The position numbers and the translations under genes were made by a program. The notes beneath the pieces are model-generated. The model was not told where the DNA came from. It was given only the letters and a program-made list of their open reading frames with translations, and did not search any database. From Candidatus Defluviibacillus avedoerensis (GTDB lineage Bacteria > Pseudomonadota > Gammaproteobacteria > Burkholderiales > Burkholderiaceae_C): 64,000 nt of DNA. Where the stretch lies: contig JADJBS010000007.1 in assembly GCA_016703665.1 (NCBI GenBank), positions 1 to 64,000 on the forward strand, written 5' to 3'. Positions 1 to 9,555 of the stretch are shown here, piece after piece. Within the stretch, counting starts at the first letter, position 1. Each line of letters begins with the position of its first letter.

Positions 1-1
1 T

Positions 2-165
2 TTTGGCCAAGGTATCTTTATCGACCCGAAGCGCAAACTGGTGATTGCGTCCAACGCTAACTGGGGTGGCGGCGCCACGGACCCGGTGGTTGCGCCAGCG
101 CGGGAGGCGTTTTGCTGCAGTACAAAAGGCGGTTGACGATGAGACAGTGTCGGCATCGACTACTT
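2..165 (+). pseudogene. C-terminal fragment of a serine hydrolase (beta-lactamase family)
   Basis: The window opens inside a gene. The first frame reads FGQGIFIDPKRKLVIAS and then SNANWGGGATDPVV, which resembles the C-terminal strand and helix of class C beta-lactamase-like serine hydrolases. The expected ending (AAVQKAVDDE) appears only after a one-base shift near position 111, so the tail is frame-broken. The active-site part lies outside the window, so activity and substrate cannot be judged. It points towards the decayed gene cluster on the opposite strand. The family is a tentative call from about 45 residues. Confidence 0.5.
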
Positions 166-301
166 TACCACAAAATGACTGCTGGGATGCCAATCCCGAT
201 TGGCGCCAATCCAAACGCCATCAGACCGGCACGGTGGCTGGGTCGTAATCCAGCAGGCCCCGGTCTGATGCGCGCCGTTTCTTGACGGATCTTGTGTAGG
301 G

Positions 302-1379
302 TCAAGCCTTCCTCGCGAGATGAAAGCTGCACGAGCGTGCCACGCGGGCCGCCGCATCTTCGTAGCGCCTCAAGGCTTCACTGACACTGACGACTCCGCG
401 AACGCGCGCCCGAGCAAAGCGCACTTCAATCGGCGCATGCGGACCCTGCACCGCCCCAAAACGGTGTCATGGGATGCGCAGCGTCACCCAGCATGGTGAC
501 GCGTCCGACGGTCCAGGTTTTCTCAGCGGTTCCCGGTCGCGCAGTCCCCACTTGAAGACATCACCCTCTGGTATGTTTGGATCAGGCTTATCAGGTCAGG
601 GCCCCCGTAGCCTTCAAATGCCTTTGGCAAACTCTTCGTTGGTGGCAGGAATCGACCACCCCTCCGCCTCCCAGGTATCGGACTGGACCAGGCCAACCAG
701 GCGCACAGGTCTTTCCACCGCGTAAGGGGTAGCAGAGCAAATAGCGCCCAGGCCCCGCACTCATCACCGACACCCTGTTCCGAATACTCGCAGGCACCAA
801 CGCGTCTGGAATCAAGGATCGGAACGCAACTTCGACCCGCAAACCTGGGCGCCTCTTGCGGAAACAGGAACGAACGAACGGTCGACACATTGCCATCAGC
901 CCCCACCAAGAATCAGCGTGAGCATTCTCGCCATTGCTAAACCTCGTCGTGACACCCGCATCGTCTTGTTTTAAGACCTAAACTCGCAGTTGCATGAGAC
1001 CATCACGGTCGTGCTCAAGCACCGCTTCCATCAGAAGTGTGTGCAAGTCTGCGCGGTGAACGCCCAGCGAGGCATAGCCGGTTTTACGCCGAATATCCCT
1101 CATTGGTGACCGCTCGCAGCACCGCTCCGGTTGCGTAATGGCAGGTAAGAAAAACAGAAAACGAGCTGGAGAGTGCTTCCAGTTTTGGTCAATGCCGAGA
1201 TCGTGCAGGCCCGGCGGGCATTCGCGGTGATGATGACACCCGCGCTGACTTCAAGGATCTGTTTGGCCTTCTCGTAGACGGCAACGCGAAATCCTCTTCG
1301 TTGAAGCGCCAATGCAGCTGCCGCTTCACCGATACCGGCACCGATGATCATGATTTTTGCGTCAATTTCTTCCGGTCAT
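302..1379 (-). pseudogene. Frame-broken FAD-dependent aromatic-ring monooxygenase
   Basis: The pieces line up in order with salicylate/3-hydroxybenzoate-type flavoprotein hydroxylases. The N-terminal dinucleotide-binding segment is IMIIGAGIGEAAAALAL and ends in VYEKAK (about 1350-1250). The central piece is VGADGNVSTVR (about 905-870), followed by PGRYLLCYPLRGGK in another frame (about 760-715). The FAD-phosphate motif MLGDAAHPMTPF is at about 495-460. These pieces sit in at least three frames, so no intact protein can be made. The start at 1379 is preceded by a GGGAGA ribosome-binding site, but the frame shifts within a few codons. An intact relative would use NAD(P)H and O2 to hydroxylate an aromatic acid. 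It is the last gene of the decayed minus-strand operon. Confidence 0.75.
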
Positions 1380-1430
1380 ACCGTCTCCCGCTTGAGCTGA
1401 AATGCTGCTGGGGGGGCTGTTGTTGACCTG

Positions 1431-2412
1431 CTAATCCAGCTTGATGTTTGCGTCGCGAATCACCCGGGCCCACTTTCTGACTTTTCGGTCCGGATGTCGC
1501 TCAAAGCTGTCAACGGAGGTAGGCACGGGTTCCATGCCGTTTCGCATGGCCCCTTGATGGCTTCGTCGCTCAGGGCTGGGTCGAATTCGGAGTTCAATCG
1601 CGACACAACCGATGCCGGTGTCCTCGGTTGGCGCCACCAAACCGAACCAGCCTGTTGAGTCATACCCTGTTCCGGCCAGACTCTGACGGTAGGGACATCG
1701 GGCAGCAGGGGCAACCGCTGTGGGTGGTCACGGTTATGTAGGCAATGAGCTTTCCTGCCTTGATAAGCTGAAGACAGGATTGTAGATCTACCAGACCCAG
1801 TTGCACTTGACCGGCAAGAACATCTTGGGCTGCCGGTCCCGACCCCTTAAGGTACGGGTAGGTTTGATGTCGGCCATTTGTTCCAGGAGAGTTGTTGACA
1901 AACGCATGGCGGTGCCGTTCCTACCGTGTGCGATGGAGATCTTTCCAGGTCGCACCTTGGCAGCCGTGATAAGTTGCGGCGAAAGTCTTCGGAACCATGG
2001 CGGAGAACCCATTAACACAATGACAATGGAATCGCCGCCAGCATGGTGATCGGGCGGAAATCCTTGAGTGTCTCTGGGTAGGCATTTGCGGGTACAGGCT
2101 CACATTGGCCGTTAAACTCCGGCAGCCCCAACGCCCAAGGTATAGCCGTCATGCGGCCTTGGCAACCAGCGACAAGCCGATGTTGCCTCACTCCTGGACG
2201 GTTGTCCACAACAATTTGCTGACCCAGCTTCTCATTCAGGCGCGGCGCAAGCAGGCGAACCTTAGGCATCCGAGCTCCCGCCCGGAGGAAACGTGACAAC
2301 AACATGAATCGGCTTTGGAAGGGTAGTCCCGGTCCTGGGCTTGCGCTGGATTAACACTGCACACGGACAAGCAAGTCAGCAGGGCTGTCAAGAAAAAGCT
2401 CAATCGCATCAT
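1431..2412 (-). pseudogene. Frame-broken Bug/TctC-type solute receptor
   Basis: The length is that of a complete Bug-family periplasmic receptor (about 325 codons) but the reading frame breaks six or more times. Recognisable pieces are a signal peptide starting MRLSFFLTALLTCLSV and ending AQA, VTFPPGG, then NEKLGQQIVVDNRPG, GYTLGVG, PGKISIAHGRNGTAMRLS, and the C-terminus KWARVIRDANIKLD. The start at 2412 has an AAGGAGAC ribosome-binding site. Intact relatives bind carboxylates or other small solutes in the periplasm. It lies 15 bp downstream of another Bug pseudogene and 52 bp upstream of the monooxygenase remnant. Breaks occur outside homopolymers as well as within them, so genuine decay is likely. 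Confidence 0.8.
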
Positions 2413-2426
2413 GTCTCCTTGATGTT

Positions 2427-3402
2427 TCAATCCACAGTGGCGCCAGACGCATTGATCACCTTGCCCCACCGTTCGGTCTCGGTACGAATAAAGCTTGCCA
2501 GTTGCTTGGGCGTCGTTTCGGGTTCAAATCTGTCGGCAGCCAGTCTCGCCCGCAATTCACGCTGGTCCGCGACCTTGGCAAGTGCATCGGCGTATTTTAA
2601 GGGTCTCTACAGGTGCATGACCGGGGCCAAATCCTGCCAGGCGATGCCTTTGAAGTTGCTCGTGCCTGGCGCGCCAGATTCGGCAATGGTAGGGATGTCC
2701 AGCAGTCGTGGGCTGGCGGCGGGTTGAAGTCACGGGCCAGTGCGCGCAGACGGCCCGATCGATTGCGGCAAAGCGGTGGAATGTCGCTGAACATGACGTC
2801 AATTTGACCGCCCAACAAATCGGTCTGCCGGCCGCTGCCTTTGTAGGGGACGTGCGTGAGCTGGCAACTGATGCCACCTTGAACAATTCAACCACCAGGT
2901 GCTGCGGGCTACCGTTGCCCGCTGAACCATAGTTCAAGCCGCCCGGCTTGGCCTTTGACATGATGATGAGCTCGTCGATCGAATTGATCGGCTTGGCCGC
3001 ATTCACAATCACACACAGAGGCACAGCGCCAATCATGCCGACAGGTGCGGAAGTCATTGAGTGGGTCATAGCCAGCTTTTTGTATAGCCACGGATTGATC
3101 GCAAGTGTCGAACTGGTCGCAATCAAAAGCGTATTGCCATCAGCGGGCGCACGGGCCACCGCAGAGGCCCCTAACCCGCTGCCTGCCCCCGGCTTGTTGT
3201 CGACAATGATGCGGCGACCCAGCAAAGGCGCCATTTCTCTGGCCAACATGCGGCCAAGCATGTCTGTTGTGCCGCCCGGTGCGTACGGCACGACGATGGT
3301 GATCGCGTTGTCGGACTGTGCAAAAAGCGGACCGGTGTCAGCCAAGCAAGCAGTCGAACCTGCAACGTATGTCAACAATTGGCGTCGATTCACAGTAGTC
3401 AT
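2427..3402 (-). pseudogene. Frame-broken Bug/TctC-type solute receptor
   Basis: The first half is open and clear: a signal peptide after MTTVNRRQLLTYVAGS, then ITIVVPYAPGGTTDMLGRML, RRIIVDNKPGAGSGLGA and GGLNYGSAGNGSPQHL, all hallmarks of Bug receptors. After about 2880 the frame shifts. LLGGQIDVMFSDIPPL and ESGAPGTSNFKGIAW appear in other frames, and the terminus INASGATVD returns at 2427. Total length equals a normal receptor (about 325 codons), so only small indels are involved. It follows the metallo-hydrolase pseudogene by 96 bp and belongs to the same minus-strand operon. The ligand is unknown. Confidence 0.8.
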
Positions 3403-3498
3403 TCCTTTTGCGAGCTTTGGGTTTCGTCAAAACCCCAATAAACCAAGTATGTGCCCGGATAAGCCTTCAGGGTGCGCGCGCTGTCGCCAAATTGACCC

Positions 3499-4363
3499 TC
3501 AGAGCGGTACCATGATTTCATCCAGATCGTTCGCCACCACCAGCGTACCGCCAAAGTCGCGCTGTACTTCTCGCCTTAAGGCCTCCACCATCGCGTCATC
3601 GCCACGCGGGCGATGGTGTGTCAGCACCAACGTCTTGACGCCGCATTCGGCCGCAATCTTGCCCACCGTGTCTCCACAAGCCAGCGTGTATTTGGCCAGG
3701 CGTTCAAAGTGAGGTGAATCAATCTCTTCACCCGCCAGGTAGCAGCATTGCACCAACACATCAGCGCCCTTGGCCAGCCGCCGCAGCCCCGCGCAATCTA
3801 CCGTGTCACCACTGATCGCTATCACCTTGCCTTGCACCTCATGCGGTAGCCGTAGCAGATCCAGCGCTTCAGGAATGCGGGCGAAAAGTCCAGCCCGTGA
3901 CCATGCACCACCTGTTCGGCAAATACCTTGTACTTGTCGCACTCAAACACCAGGCCTGTCGCCACGTCGTCGCCCAACATGGGGGGCCATCCGCCGTGGG
4001 TGGGCTCGCCGTCACTGCGCCACTCAATGTCCTTGTCATAAATCTGGGTCATCAAGGCCTGCAAAATGCGTTTGGTGTCCGGCGGCCCATGAATGGTCAG
4101 CGCGTCGTGCCGCCCTGCAAACCAGCTCGACAAGCCGATGTCATAGAGGTCACCAATGTGGTCAAAGTGATGGTGGGTGATGAAAACATGCCGCAGCGCT
4201 TTTAAGGCACGCCTGCACGCACCGTTTGAACCACAACGCCACGCCCCACATCAAACAACACCGGCTCGTCGCCCACCATGACCAGTGTGGCTGGGCCGTT
4301 GCGGTGTGGGTCTGGGCGCCCACCCGTGCCCAGCAGTTGAACCTTGATCGGTAGTGTGCTCAT
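3499..4363 (-). pseudogene. Frame-broken metallo-beta-lactamase-fold hydrolase (RNase Z/arylsulfatase-like)
   Basis: The N-terminus VQLLGTGGRPDPHRNGPAT and the metal motif THHHFDHIGDLYDIGLSSW are typical of the RNase Z/AtsA-like branch of metallo-beta-lactamase-fold hydrolases. The C-terminal half has KVIAISGDTVDC and KTLVLTHHRP, the later metal ligands. The frame breaks near 4205, next to an AAAA run, and again near 3870. The start at 4363 follows the stop of the upstream Bug gene by 7 bp. With the frame restored the protein would be about 288 residues and keep all metal ligands I looked for. Two indels could be sequence error, but every gene in this operon is broken. Confidence 0.75.
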
Positions 4364-4370
4364 ACCTGCC

Positions 4371-5331
4371 TCATTGCTCTAAAGAAAATCCGGTGGATTG
4401 AATGACCTCGCCCCAGTTGCGCTGGTCTCGCTGCACCTTTTGGGCAAAGTCGGTGGCGCTCAGCGCGCTGGGGGTAATACTCTTCGCGTGCCATCACCTC
4501 ACGCACCTTGGCAGACTTCATGGCGGCCTGTAACACACGGTTCAGCGATCGACCTCAGTCGACGGTGTCCCCCTTGGGTGCAAAAAACCATACCAAAGCG
4601 ATGCGTGGTCCATTTCCTTGAGGCCTAATCCAGCCTCGGCAAAGGTGGGCACCGCTGGCAGCAGGGCTGAACGTTTGTCGCCCGTGACAGCCAGAACCTT
4701 GATGCGCCCAGCTTTGGCCTGCTCCAAGGTGATACCGCCTGTGAGCATGAAAGCCGACTGCGTCTCCCCCGCCACCACGGCCTGCATGGCCGGTGCGCCG
4801 CCTTTGTAGGGAACGTGGAGGGTGTCTGTCTGTGCGGCACGGTTGAGCATCACCCCTAGAAAATGCGCTGGCGTGCCTGCACCAAACGAGCCGAAAGACG
4901 TCTTGCCAGGGTTCTTGCGCACATACGTCAGCCAGTCGCTCAGGTTAGCGACAGGCACGCCACTGCCTACCACCAGTGCAAAGTTAAAGGTGCCCATTTC
5001 TGCCACCGGCAACAGATCGGTCAAAGGATCAAAACTCAGCTTCTTGTAAATGTGCGGAAAGAACGCCGGCACCACCACCGGCGCCAAAAGCAAGGTGTGC
5101 CCATCTGGCTTGGCTCGGGCCACATTTTGCGCGGCAATCAGGCTGCCTGCCCCAGCTTGATTTTCAACAATCACCGACTGACCGGATTCTTCACCCCATG
5201 CCTGTGCCACTGCGCGGCCCAGCACGTCGAGCGCACCGCCCGGTGAAACCCGACCACAATGCGCCGACTGTCCTGAGCATGACCAAACAAGCAGGCAAAA
5301 TCAAACAAAAGCAAATGGAAAAACGTTTCAT
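4371..5331 (-). pseudogene. Frame-broken Bug/TctC-type solute receptor
   Basis: The central 225 codons are intact (MLGRAVAQAWGEESGQSVIV, AGAGSLIAAQNVARAKPDG, DTLHVPYKGGAPAMQAVVAG). The signal peptide MKRFSICFCLILPAC is in another frame. The join RIVVGFSPGGALDVLGRAV needs one T restored in a T run near 5248. At the C-terminal end, WGEVIQSTGFSLEQ is reached only after two more shifts (near 4552 and 4470). The length is normal for the family. It is the first gene of the decayed minus-strand operon and lies downstream of the TetR gene on the same strand. The ligand is unknown. Confidence 0.75.
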
Positions 5332-5378
5332 GACGTGGGACTCCGCATTCAAGGCATCAGTATTACCGAACAAAATTA

Positions 5379-5397
5379 CTGGGCAATGTTTGCCCAG
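5379..5397. promoter_or_regulatory. Inverted repeat between TetR gene and decayed Bug operon
   Basis: CTGGGCAATGTTTGCCCAG has perfect 8-bp arms around TGT. It lies 20 bp past the 3' end of the TetR gene and 48 bp before the Bug gene start. It could be an operator of the Bug operon or a hairpin terminator of the TetR gene. No T run follows on either strand, so the operator reading is slightly favoured. Confidence 0.4.
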
Positions 5398-5416
5398 GAC
5401 TTGAGATAGATTTTCA

Positions 5417-6091
5417 TTAGCCCAAACCTGAAACACCATAGGCCGCCCGCACCCACACGCTGGAAAGATTCTGCGCCAGCGCCTCGTCTGTCAGGTTCAG
5501 CGCGGCCAAGTGGGGGTTTCGGAGTACGAACAGTTCGCGTAGAAAGTCATCAATCATGGATTCAAGGGCATAGGCGGTGAAGATCGCTTGCTTGTGCGAG
5601 AGTGGGCCATTTCGACTGATGTGGGCAGCTAGGCGCTCGGCCCACTTCCGGTTGACATCCTGCTGGAGGCTGATCAGCTCCGGAATTTCCTGCCTCAACT
5701 CACGAACACGCTCCATCAGCGCTGCGTTTTCCCGGTAAAAAGCGATGTATTCCCGGTTGGTGTCTGTCACCAACGCAAGCAAGTCATCTGTCTTGGCACG
5801 CCTGGCCTTGCTATCGCGCTCGACAAACTCGAAAACGATGGTCAGAAATTCCGACAGAACGTCCAGCACACACTCGCGCTTGCTGGCGTAGTACTGATAG
5901 ATGGTTGGCCTTGAAACGCCTGCCCTGCGGGCTATCAGGTCAAGCGAGACATTCGCATAGCTTGTCTCCTCAAGCAGCAAGGCAGTGACCCAGCGGATGC
6001 TGGCTTTGGTTCTCTCGCCTTTGAATATTCCAGGATCCTGGATCCGTGCCTCTAATACGCTCAGGTAACTAGCGGGTCGATCTGCTGTCAT
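5417..6091 (-). CDS. TetR/AcrR-family transcriptional regulator
   Basis: The 224-residue protein has the canonical N-terminal helix-turn-helix, with SLDLIARRAGVSRPTIYQYY followed by ASKRECVLDVL at about residues 45-85, and an all-helical ligand-binding C-terminal domain. I chose the ATG at 6091; an upstream TTG at 6130 would add 13 residues, and neither has a good ribosome-binding site. It is divergent from the operon starting at 6258, and the gap holds two operator-like repeats, so local repression relieved by a pathway intermediate is the natural inference. It may also control the decayed operon downstream on its own strand. The ligand is unknown. Confidence 0.85.
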   Translation of the reverse strand: MTADRPASYLSVLEARIQDPGIFKGERTKASIRWVTALLLEETSYANVSLDLIARRAGVSRPTIYQYYASKRECVLDVLSEFLTIVFEFVERDSKARRAKTDDLLALVTDTNREYIAFYRENAALMERVRELRQEIPELISLQQDVNRKWAERLAAHISRNGPLSHKQAIFTAYALESMIDDFLRELFVLRNPHLAALNLTDEALAQNLSSVWVRAAYGVSGLG

Positions 6092-6185
6092 TTTTTGATT
6101 GTAGTGACGCTGGGCTCGCTTCCAATCCAAGAGGCATTCTTTCTAGAGACCATTCACCACTCTGGTAAACCCTGTATTCCCAATA

Positions 6186-6224
6186 ACTGACGTACATGTT
6201 AGTATTTTCTGACACATATGTCAG
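6186..6224. promoter_or_regulatory. Two operator-like inverted repeats (candidate TetR sites)
   Basis: ACTGACGTACATGTTAGT (6186-6203) is an inverted repeat with one mismatch. CTGACACATATGTCAG (6209-6224) has perfect 6-bp arms around CATA. The two share the CTGAC half-site and are spaced 23 bp start to start. They lie in the divergent gap between the TetR gene and the operon at 6258, where an autoregulated TetR protein would be expected to bind. Binding is inferred. Confidence 0.55.
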
Positions 6225-6257
6225 TTTATAGATTAACCATTTCAATGAAATCAGTCT

Positions 6258-7304
6258 ATGACCCGCTTGCACCGTGATGTCATGCGAGGAAAAGCACAAA
6301 CGGTGCTCGGTCTGATCGATCCAGCCACGCTGGGCGCGACCTTGATGCACGAGCACTTGCTCTGGGACATCCGCACGCCTACTATGCGCGCGGAACCCGA
6401 TCAAGGCCCAGAAATCAGCCTATGCAACTGCTACGCCATTAACTATGGTCGCAACAAGGCGTATGGCAACTACCGTCTGAGCGATGAAAGCATTGCTGTG
6501 GAAGAACTGCAATTGATGGCCGCTGCGGGTGGTCGCAGCGTCGTAGAGCTTTCGTCAGGGGGTTTGGATCCGCGCCCCAACGGACTGGTCACCTTGTCGC
6601 GAAACACCGGCGTACATCTGATCATGGGCTGCGGCCACTACGTAGACGAATACCAGCCTCACGCAAATCATGCTCGAACAGTAGAGCAGTTTGCAGCTGA
6701 AATGATCGACCAGGTACAGGTAGGCGCCTGGAATACCGATGTTCGCGCGGGCATCATCGGTGAGATTGGCTGCCAGGCACCGTGGACTGACCTGGAAAAG
6801 CGGGTAATGCTCGGCGCGGTGCTAGCCATGAACGAGACAGGTGCAGCCTTGAATGTCCATCCTGGGCGCCACCCCGACCAGCCTCAGGAGGTTGCTGATT
6901 TTGTGCGGACGCACGGCGCCGATCCATCGCGCGTGATCATCAGCCACATTGATCGGACTATTTTTGACGAAGACCGCTTGCTCCGACTGGCCGACAGCGG
7001 TGTCGTGATTGAATTTGATTTGTTTGGGATGGAGCAGTCGTATTACCCACTGGCGAAAATCGACATGCCCAACGACGCCATCCGCCTGAGGATGATGCGC
7101 AAGCTAATCGAACGTGGGCACATTGATCGCATCGCGATCAGCCATGACATCTGCTACCGAACCCGATTGACCCGATTTGGTGGACACGGATACGCACACA
7201 TCTTCTCAAACGTGATCCCGCAAATGCTGGATAAGGGCTTCTCTGCTCAAGAAATTGACACGCTGATGGTGAGCAATCCGCGAAGACTGTTGACCTTTGT
7301 CTGA
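6258..7304 (+). CDS. Phosphotriesterase-family metal-dependent hydrolase (putative lactonase/esterase)
   Basis: A 348-residue amidohydrolase-fold protein of the phosphotriesterase (PTE) family. Visible metal-site motifs are LMHEHLLWD (HxH), GIIGEIG, LNVHPGRHP, VIISHIDRT and IAISHDICYRT (the Asp). The bridging residue, a carboxylated Lys in true phosphotriesterases, is Glu here, as in the E. coli phosphotriesterase homology protein. That suggests a lactone, ester or amide substrate rather than organophosphates. It is the first gene of the operon behind the TetR-type operators. The start at 6258 has no strong ribosome-binding site, and an internal ATG at 6282 would match shorter homologues. The substrate is unknown. 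Confidence 0.8.
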   Translation: MTRLHRDVMRGKAQTVLGLIDPATLGATLMHEHLLWDIRTPTMRAEPDQGPEISLCNCYAINYGRNKAYGNYRLSDESIAVEELQLMAAAGGRSVVELSSGGLDPRPNGLVTLSRNTGVHLIMGCGHYVDEYQPHANHARTVEQFAAEMIDQVQVGAWNTDVRAGIIGEIGCQAPWTDLEKRVMLGAVLAMNETGAALNVHPGRHPDQPQEVADFVRTHGADPSRVIISHIDRTIFDEDRLLRLADSGVVIEFDLFGMEQSYYPLAKIDMPNDAIRLRMMRKLIERGHIDRIAISHDICYRTRLTRFGGHGYAHIFSNVIPQMLDKGFSAQEIDTLMVSNPRRLLTFV

Positions 7305-7322
7305 AACAACCAGGAATGAGAC

Positions 7323-7873
7323 ATGTTTGGTGTATTGATCTATCCCGGCGTAGAAGAGCTTGATTTTCAGGGGCCATGGGAAATGGTGGGCATGTGGCAC
7401 AAGTATGCCGGTGGGCCCAAACCCGTTCTTGTCGCCCAGACCGCAGCCCCGGTAACCTGCGCTCACGGTATGCGCGTGCTCCCCGACCAGACTTTTGTCG
7501 ATTGTCCTGTGATTTCGTCCAAAAACAGTCCAGCAAAGTCAAGGCAGTGTTGTCGGTGTGCTCAGGCAGTTTCATACTTTTGGCCGCGGGCCTGCTACAG
7601 GGGCGCAAAGCAACCACCAACTGGAAAGCCCTTGAAATGCTTCGCAACGCTGGGGCTGAGGTGGTTGAAGAGCGTTTCGTTCAGGACGGCAAAGTCTGGT
7701 CTTCGGCTGGCGTTTCCGCAGGCGTAGACGCCACTCTGGCCTTGATCGCAGACCAGGCCGGCGAGGCAACCGCTGCGAACGTTCAGTTGAACGCAGAGTA
7801 TTACCCCAGCCAGAAGATCTATGGCACCAAGCATCGAACCGAGAAGAGTGCAGCCTATTTCCGCAACCTTTGA
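7323..7873 (+). pseudogene. DJ-1/PfpI (isonitrile hydratase-like) gene with internal deletion and frameshift
   Basis: The N-terminal part (MFGVLIYPGVEELDFQGPWE to LPDQTFVDCP) and C-terminal part (KAVLSVCSGSFILLAAGLLQ to the end) match the DJ-1/PfpI glutamine-amidotransferase-like fold, including the nucleophile elbow SVCSG. They are in different frames. About 20 residues normally carrying the Glu/Gly-rich strand (LLVPGGxG type) are missing at about 7515-7520. This is more than a one-base slip, so a true deletion is likely and the gene is probably inactive. Intact relatives include isonitrile hydratases and glyoxalase III-like enzymes. It sits 18 bp after the PTE-like gene in the operon. Confidence 0.7.
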
Positions 7874-7888
7874 GCAAACCTACACAAG

Positions 7889-8275
7889 ATGAAAAAGTCG
7901 CTCGTACCCGCTGAATCGAAATGGGCCGATCAAGTCGGTTACTCCAGGGCAGTACGTGCAGGACCACATATCTGGGTTGCGGGCACGGTGGCCGTTGACA
8001 CACTAGGAAGCGCTGTTGGCACTGGCGACGCCTATGAACAGGCTTTGCACATCTTGAAGATTGTCGAGCAAGCCCTTGCTCGGGTCGGTGCAAACATGTC
8101 GGACGTCGTGCGTACCCGTGTGTACCTGCGCGACTGGAGTGCCAAAGATGGTGCAACGCGAGCACATCGCGAAGTGTTTGCCCAGGTGCGTCCGGCCGCA
8201 ACCTTCGTGTTGGCGGGGCTTGTCGAAGACGTTTTTCTGGTCGAAATTGAGGCCGAAGCCTTTGTTATGGAATGA
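7889..8275 (+). CDS. RidA-family (YjgF/YER057c/UK114) enamine/imine deaminase
   Basis: A 128-residue protein covering the whole RidA fold. The C-terminal signature RPAATFVLAGLVEDVFLVEI contains the conserved Arg that holds the substrate carboxylate in RidA. Members hydrolyse reactive 2-aminoacrylate-type enamines/imines or, in catabolic operons, deaminate specific pathway intermediates. It starts 15 bp after the DJ-1 remnant and its stop overlaps a possible ATG of the next reading frame at 8272. Its position in a catabolic operon suggests a pathway-specific role, perhaps with a nitrogen-containing substrate. Confidence 0.85.
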   Translation: MKKSLVPAESKWADQVGYSRAVRAGPHIWVAGTVAVDTLGSAVGTGDAYEQALHILKIVEQALARVGANMSDVVRTRVYLRDWSAKDGATRAHREVFAQVRPAATFVLAGLVEDVFLVEIEAEAFVME

Positions 8276-8295
8276 ACAATTTAAAGGAGACTGCC

Positions 8296-9555
8296 ATGAG
8301 GATTGCATCCAACATCCTGCCTAGATCTACTCTCTTGTTTGGCCTGTTGGCATCAATCAGTTCGATGCCAGTGCTAGCACAAACGGTCAAAATCGGATTC
8401 ATTGACCCGCTCTCGGGTGCGTTTGCGAATGTCGGCGCCAACCAGCTCAAGCATTTTCAGTATGTGGCTGATCAAATGAATGCCACAAAGGCAGCTGGGC
8501 CGAACATCACATTTGAGGTGGTTCCGTTTGACTCAAAGGGCACCCCGCAGGAAACGCTGACCGTTCTCAAAAGCGCGATTGATCGGGGAATCCGCTATGT
8601 CACGCTGGGCGCCTCGGGTTCCGGTGCTGCACTGGCGTTGATTGACGCCATCAACAAGCACAATGAACGCGAACCCGATAAGACCGTTCTGTTCTTGAAC
8701 TATGGTGCGATCGACCCTGCCCTGACCAACGAGAAATGCAGTTTCTGGCACTTTTCGTTTGATGGAAACACCAGCATGAAGATGGAAGCACTGACCACCT
8801 ACCTCGCCAAGGAAAAAACCATCAGCAAGGTTTACCTGATCAACCAGAACTACGCACACGGGCAACAGGTGTCGCGCTACGCGAAAGAGCTTCTGGCTCG
8901 CAAGCGACCCGACCTCGCCATCGTAGGGGACGACCTTCATCAAATCGGTCAGGTCAAGGACTTTTCACCCTACGTTGCCAAGATCAAATCCTCTGGCGCC
9001 GACACCGTTATCACAGGCAATTGGGGCAACGACCTTGCACTGCTGATCAAGTCCGCAAGGGATGCGGGAATCAAGGCAAATTTCTATACCTATTATGGTG
9101 ATTTGGTCGGCAGCCCCACGGCATTCGGTGCCGCAGGTGAAGGCCGGGTCCATACAGTCGGAAACTGGACCCGAAACTACGAAAAGAGTGGCATCGAGTC
9201 TGTGGCAGCAGGATTCCAGAAACAGTTCAAGGAAGATTTCGGAAGAGCCTCTGTCTATTCGACGATGTCCGTTTTTTCGGCCGGCATCGCCAAGGCAAAG
9301 TCGATTGATCCCTATTCAGTTGCGAAAGCCATGGAGGGACTGAAAGTGAAAGGTCCTGCCGGGGAAGATGAGATGCGCATGAGCGACCACCAGATTCAGC
9401 AAAGCGTCATCGTCTCAAGCTTTGCAAAAGTAGACGGTAAGAAGGTCAGGTATGACCTGGAAGGAACAGGTTTTGGCTTTGTTCCAGCTGTCGTCATGGA
9501 ACCCTATGTCGCCTCTCAACCCACGTCATGCCAGATGGCGCGCCCCATCAAATGA
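8296..9555 (+). CDS. Branched-chain-amino-acid-type (LivK-like) ABC transporter substrate-binding protein
   Basis: A 419-residue periplasmic binding protein of the Leu/Ile/Val family. It has a signal peptide (LLFGLLASISSMPVLAQ) followed by VKIGFIDPLSGAFANVGANQ, the usual start of peripla_BP_6 proteins. I chose ATG 8296 because AAAGGAGA lies 6-13 bp upstream; the ATG at 8272 overlaps the RidA stop but lacks a ribosome-binding site. No LivH, LivM, LivG or LivF genes are nearby, so it is an orphan receptor that must use permeases encoded elsewhere or act as a sensor. It overlaps the next gene by ATGA. The ligand is unknown. Confidence 0.85.
   Translation: MRIASNILPRSTLLFGLLASISSMPVLAQTVKIGFIDPLSGAFANVGANQLKHFQYVADQMNATKAAGPNITFEVVPFDSKGTPQETLTVLKSAIDRGIRYVTLGASGSGAALALIDAINKHNEREPDKTVLFLNYGAIDPALTNEKCSFWHFSFDGNTSMKMEALTTYLAKEKTISKVYLINQNYAHGQQVSRYAKELLARKRPDLAIVGDDLHQIGQVKDFSPYVAKIKSSGADTVITGNWGNDLALLIKSARDAGIKANFYTYYGDLVGSPTAFGAAGEGRVHTVGNWTRNYEKSGIESVAAGFQKQFKEDFGRASVYSTMSVFSAGIAKAKSIDPYSVAKAMEGLKVKGPAGEDEMRMSDHQIQQSVIVSSFAKVDGKKVRYDLEGTGFGFVPAVVMEPYVASQPTSCQMARPIK

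Noticed and set aside
2948..3712. 254-codon plus-strand open frame over the Bug and metallo-hydrolase pseudogenes
   Set aside because: The opposite strand carries clear family motifs; this frame has none.
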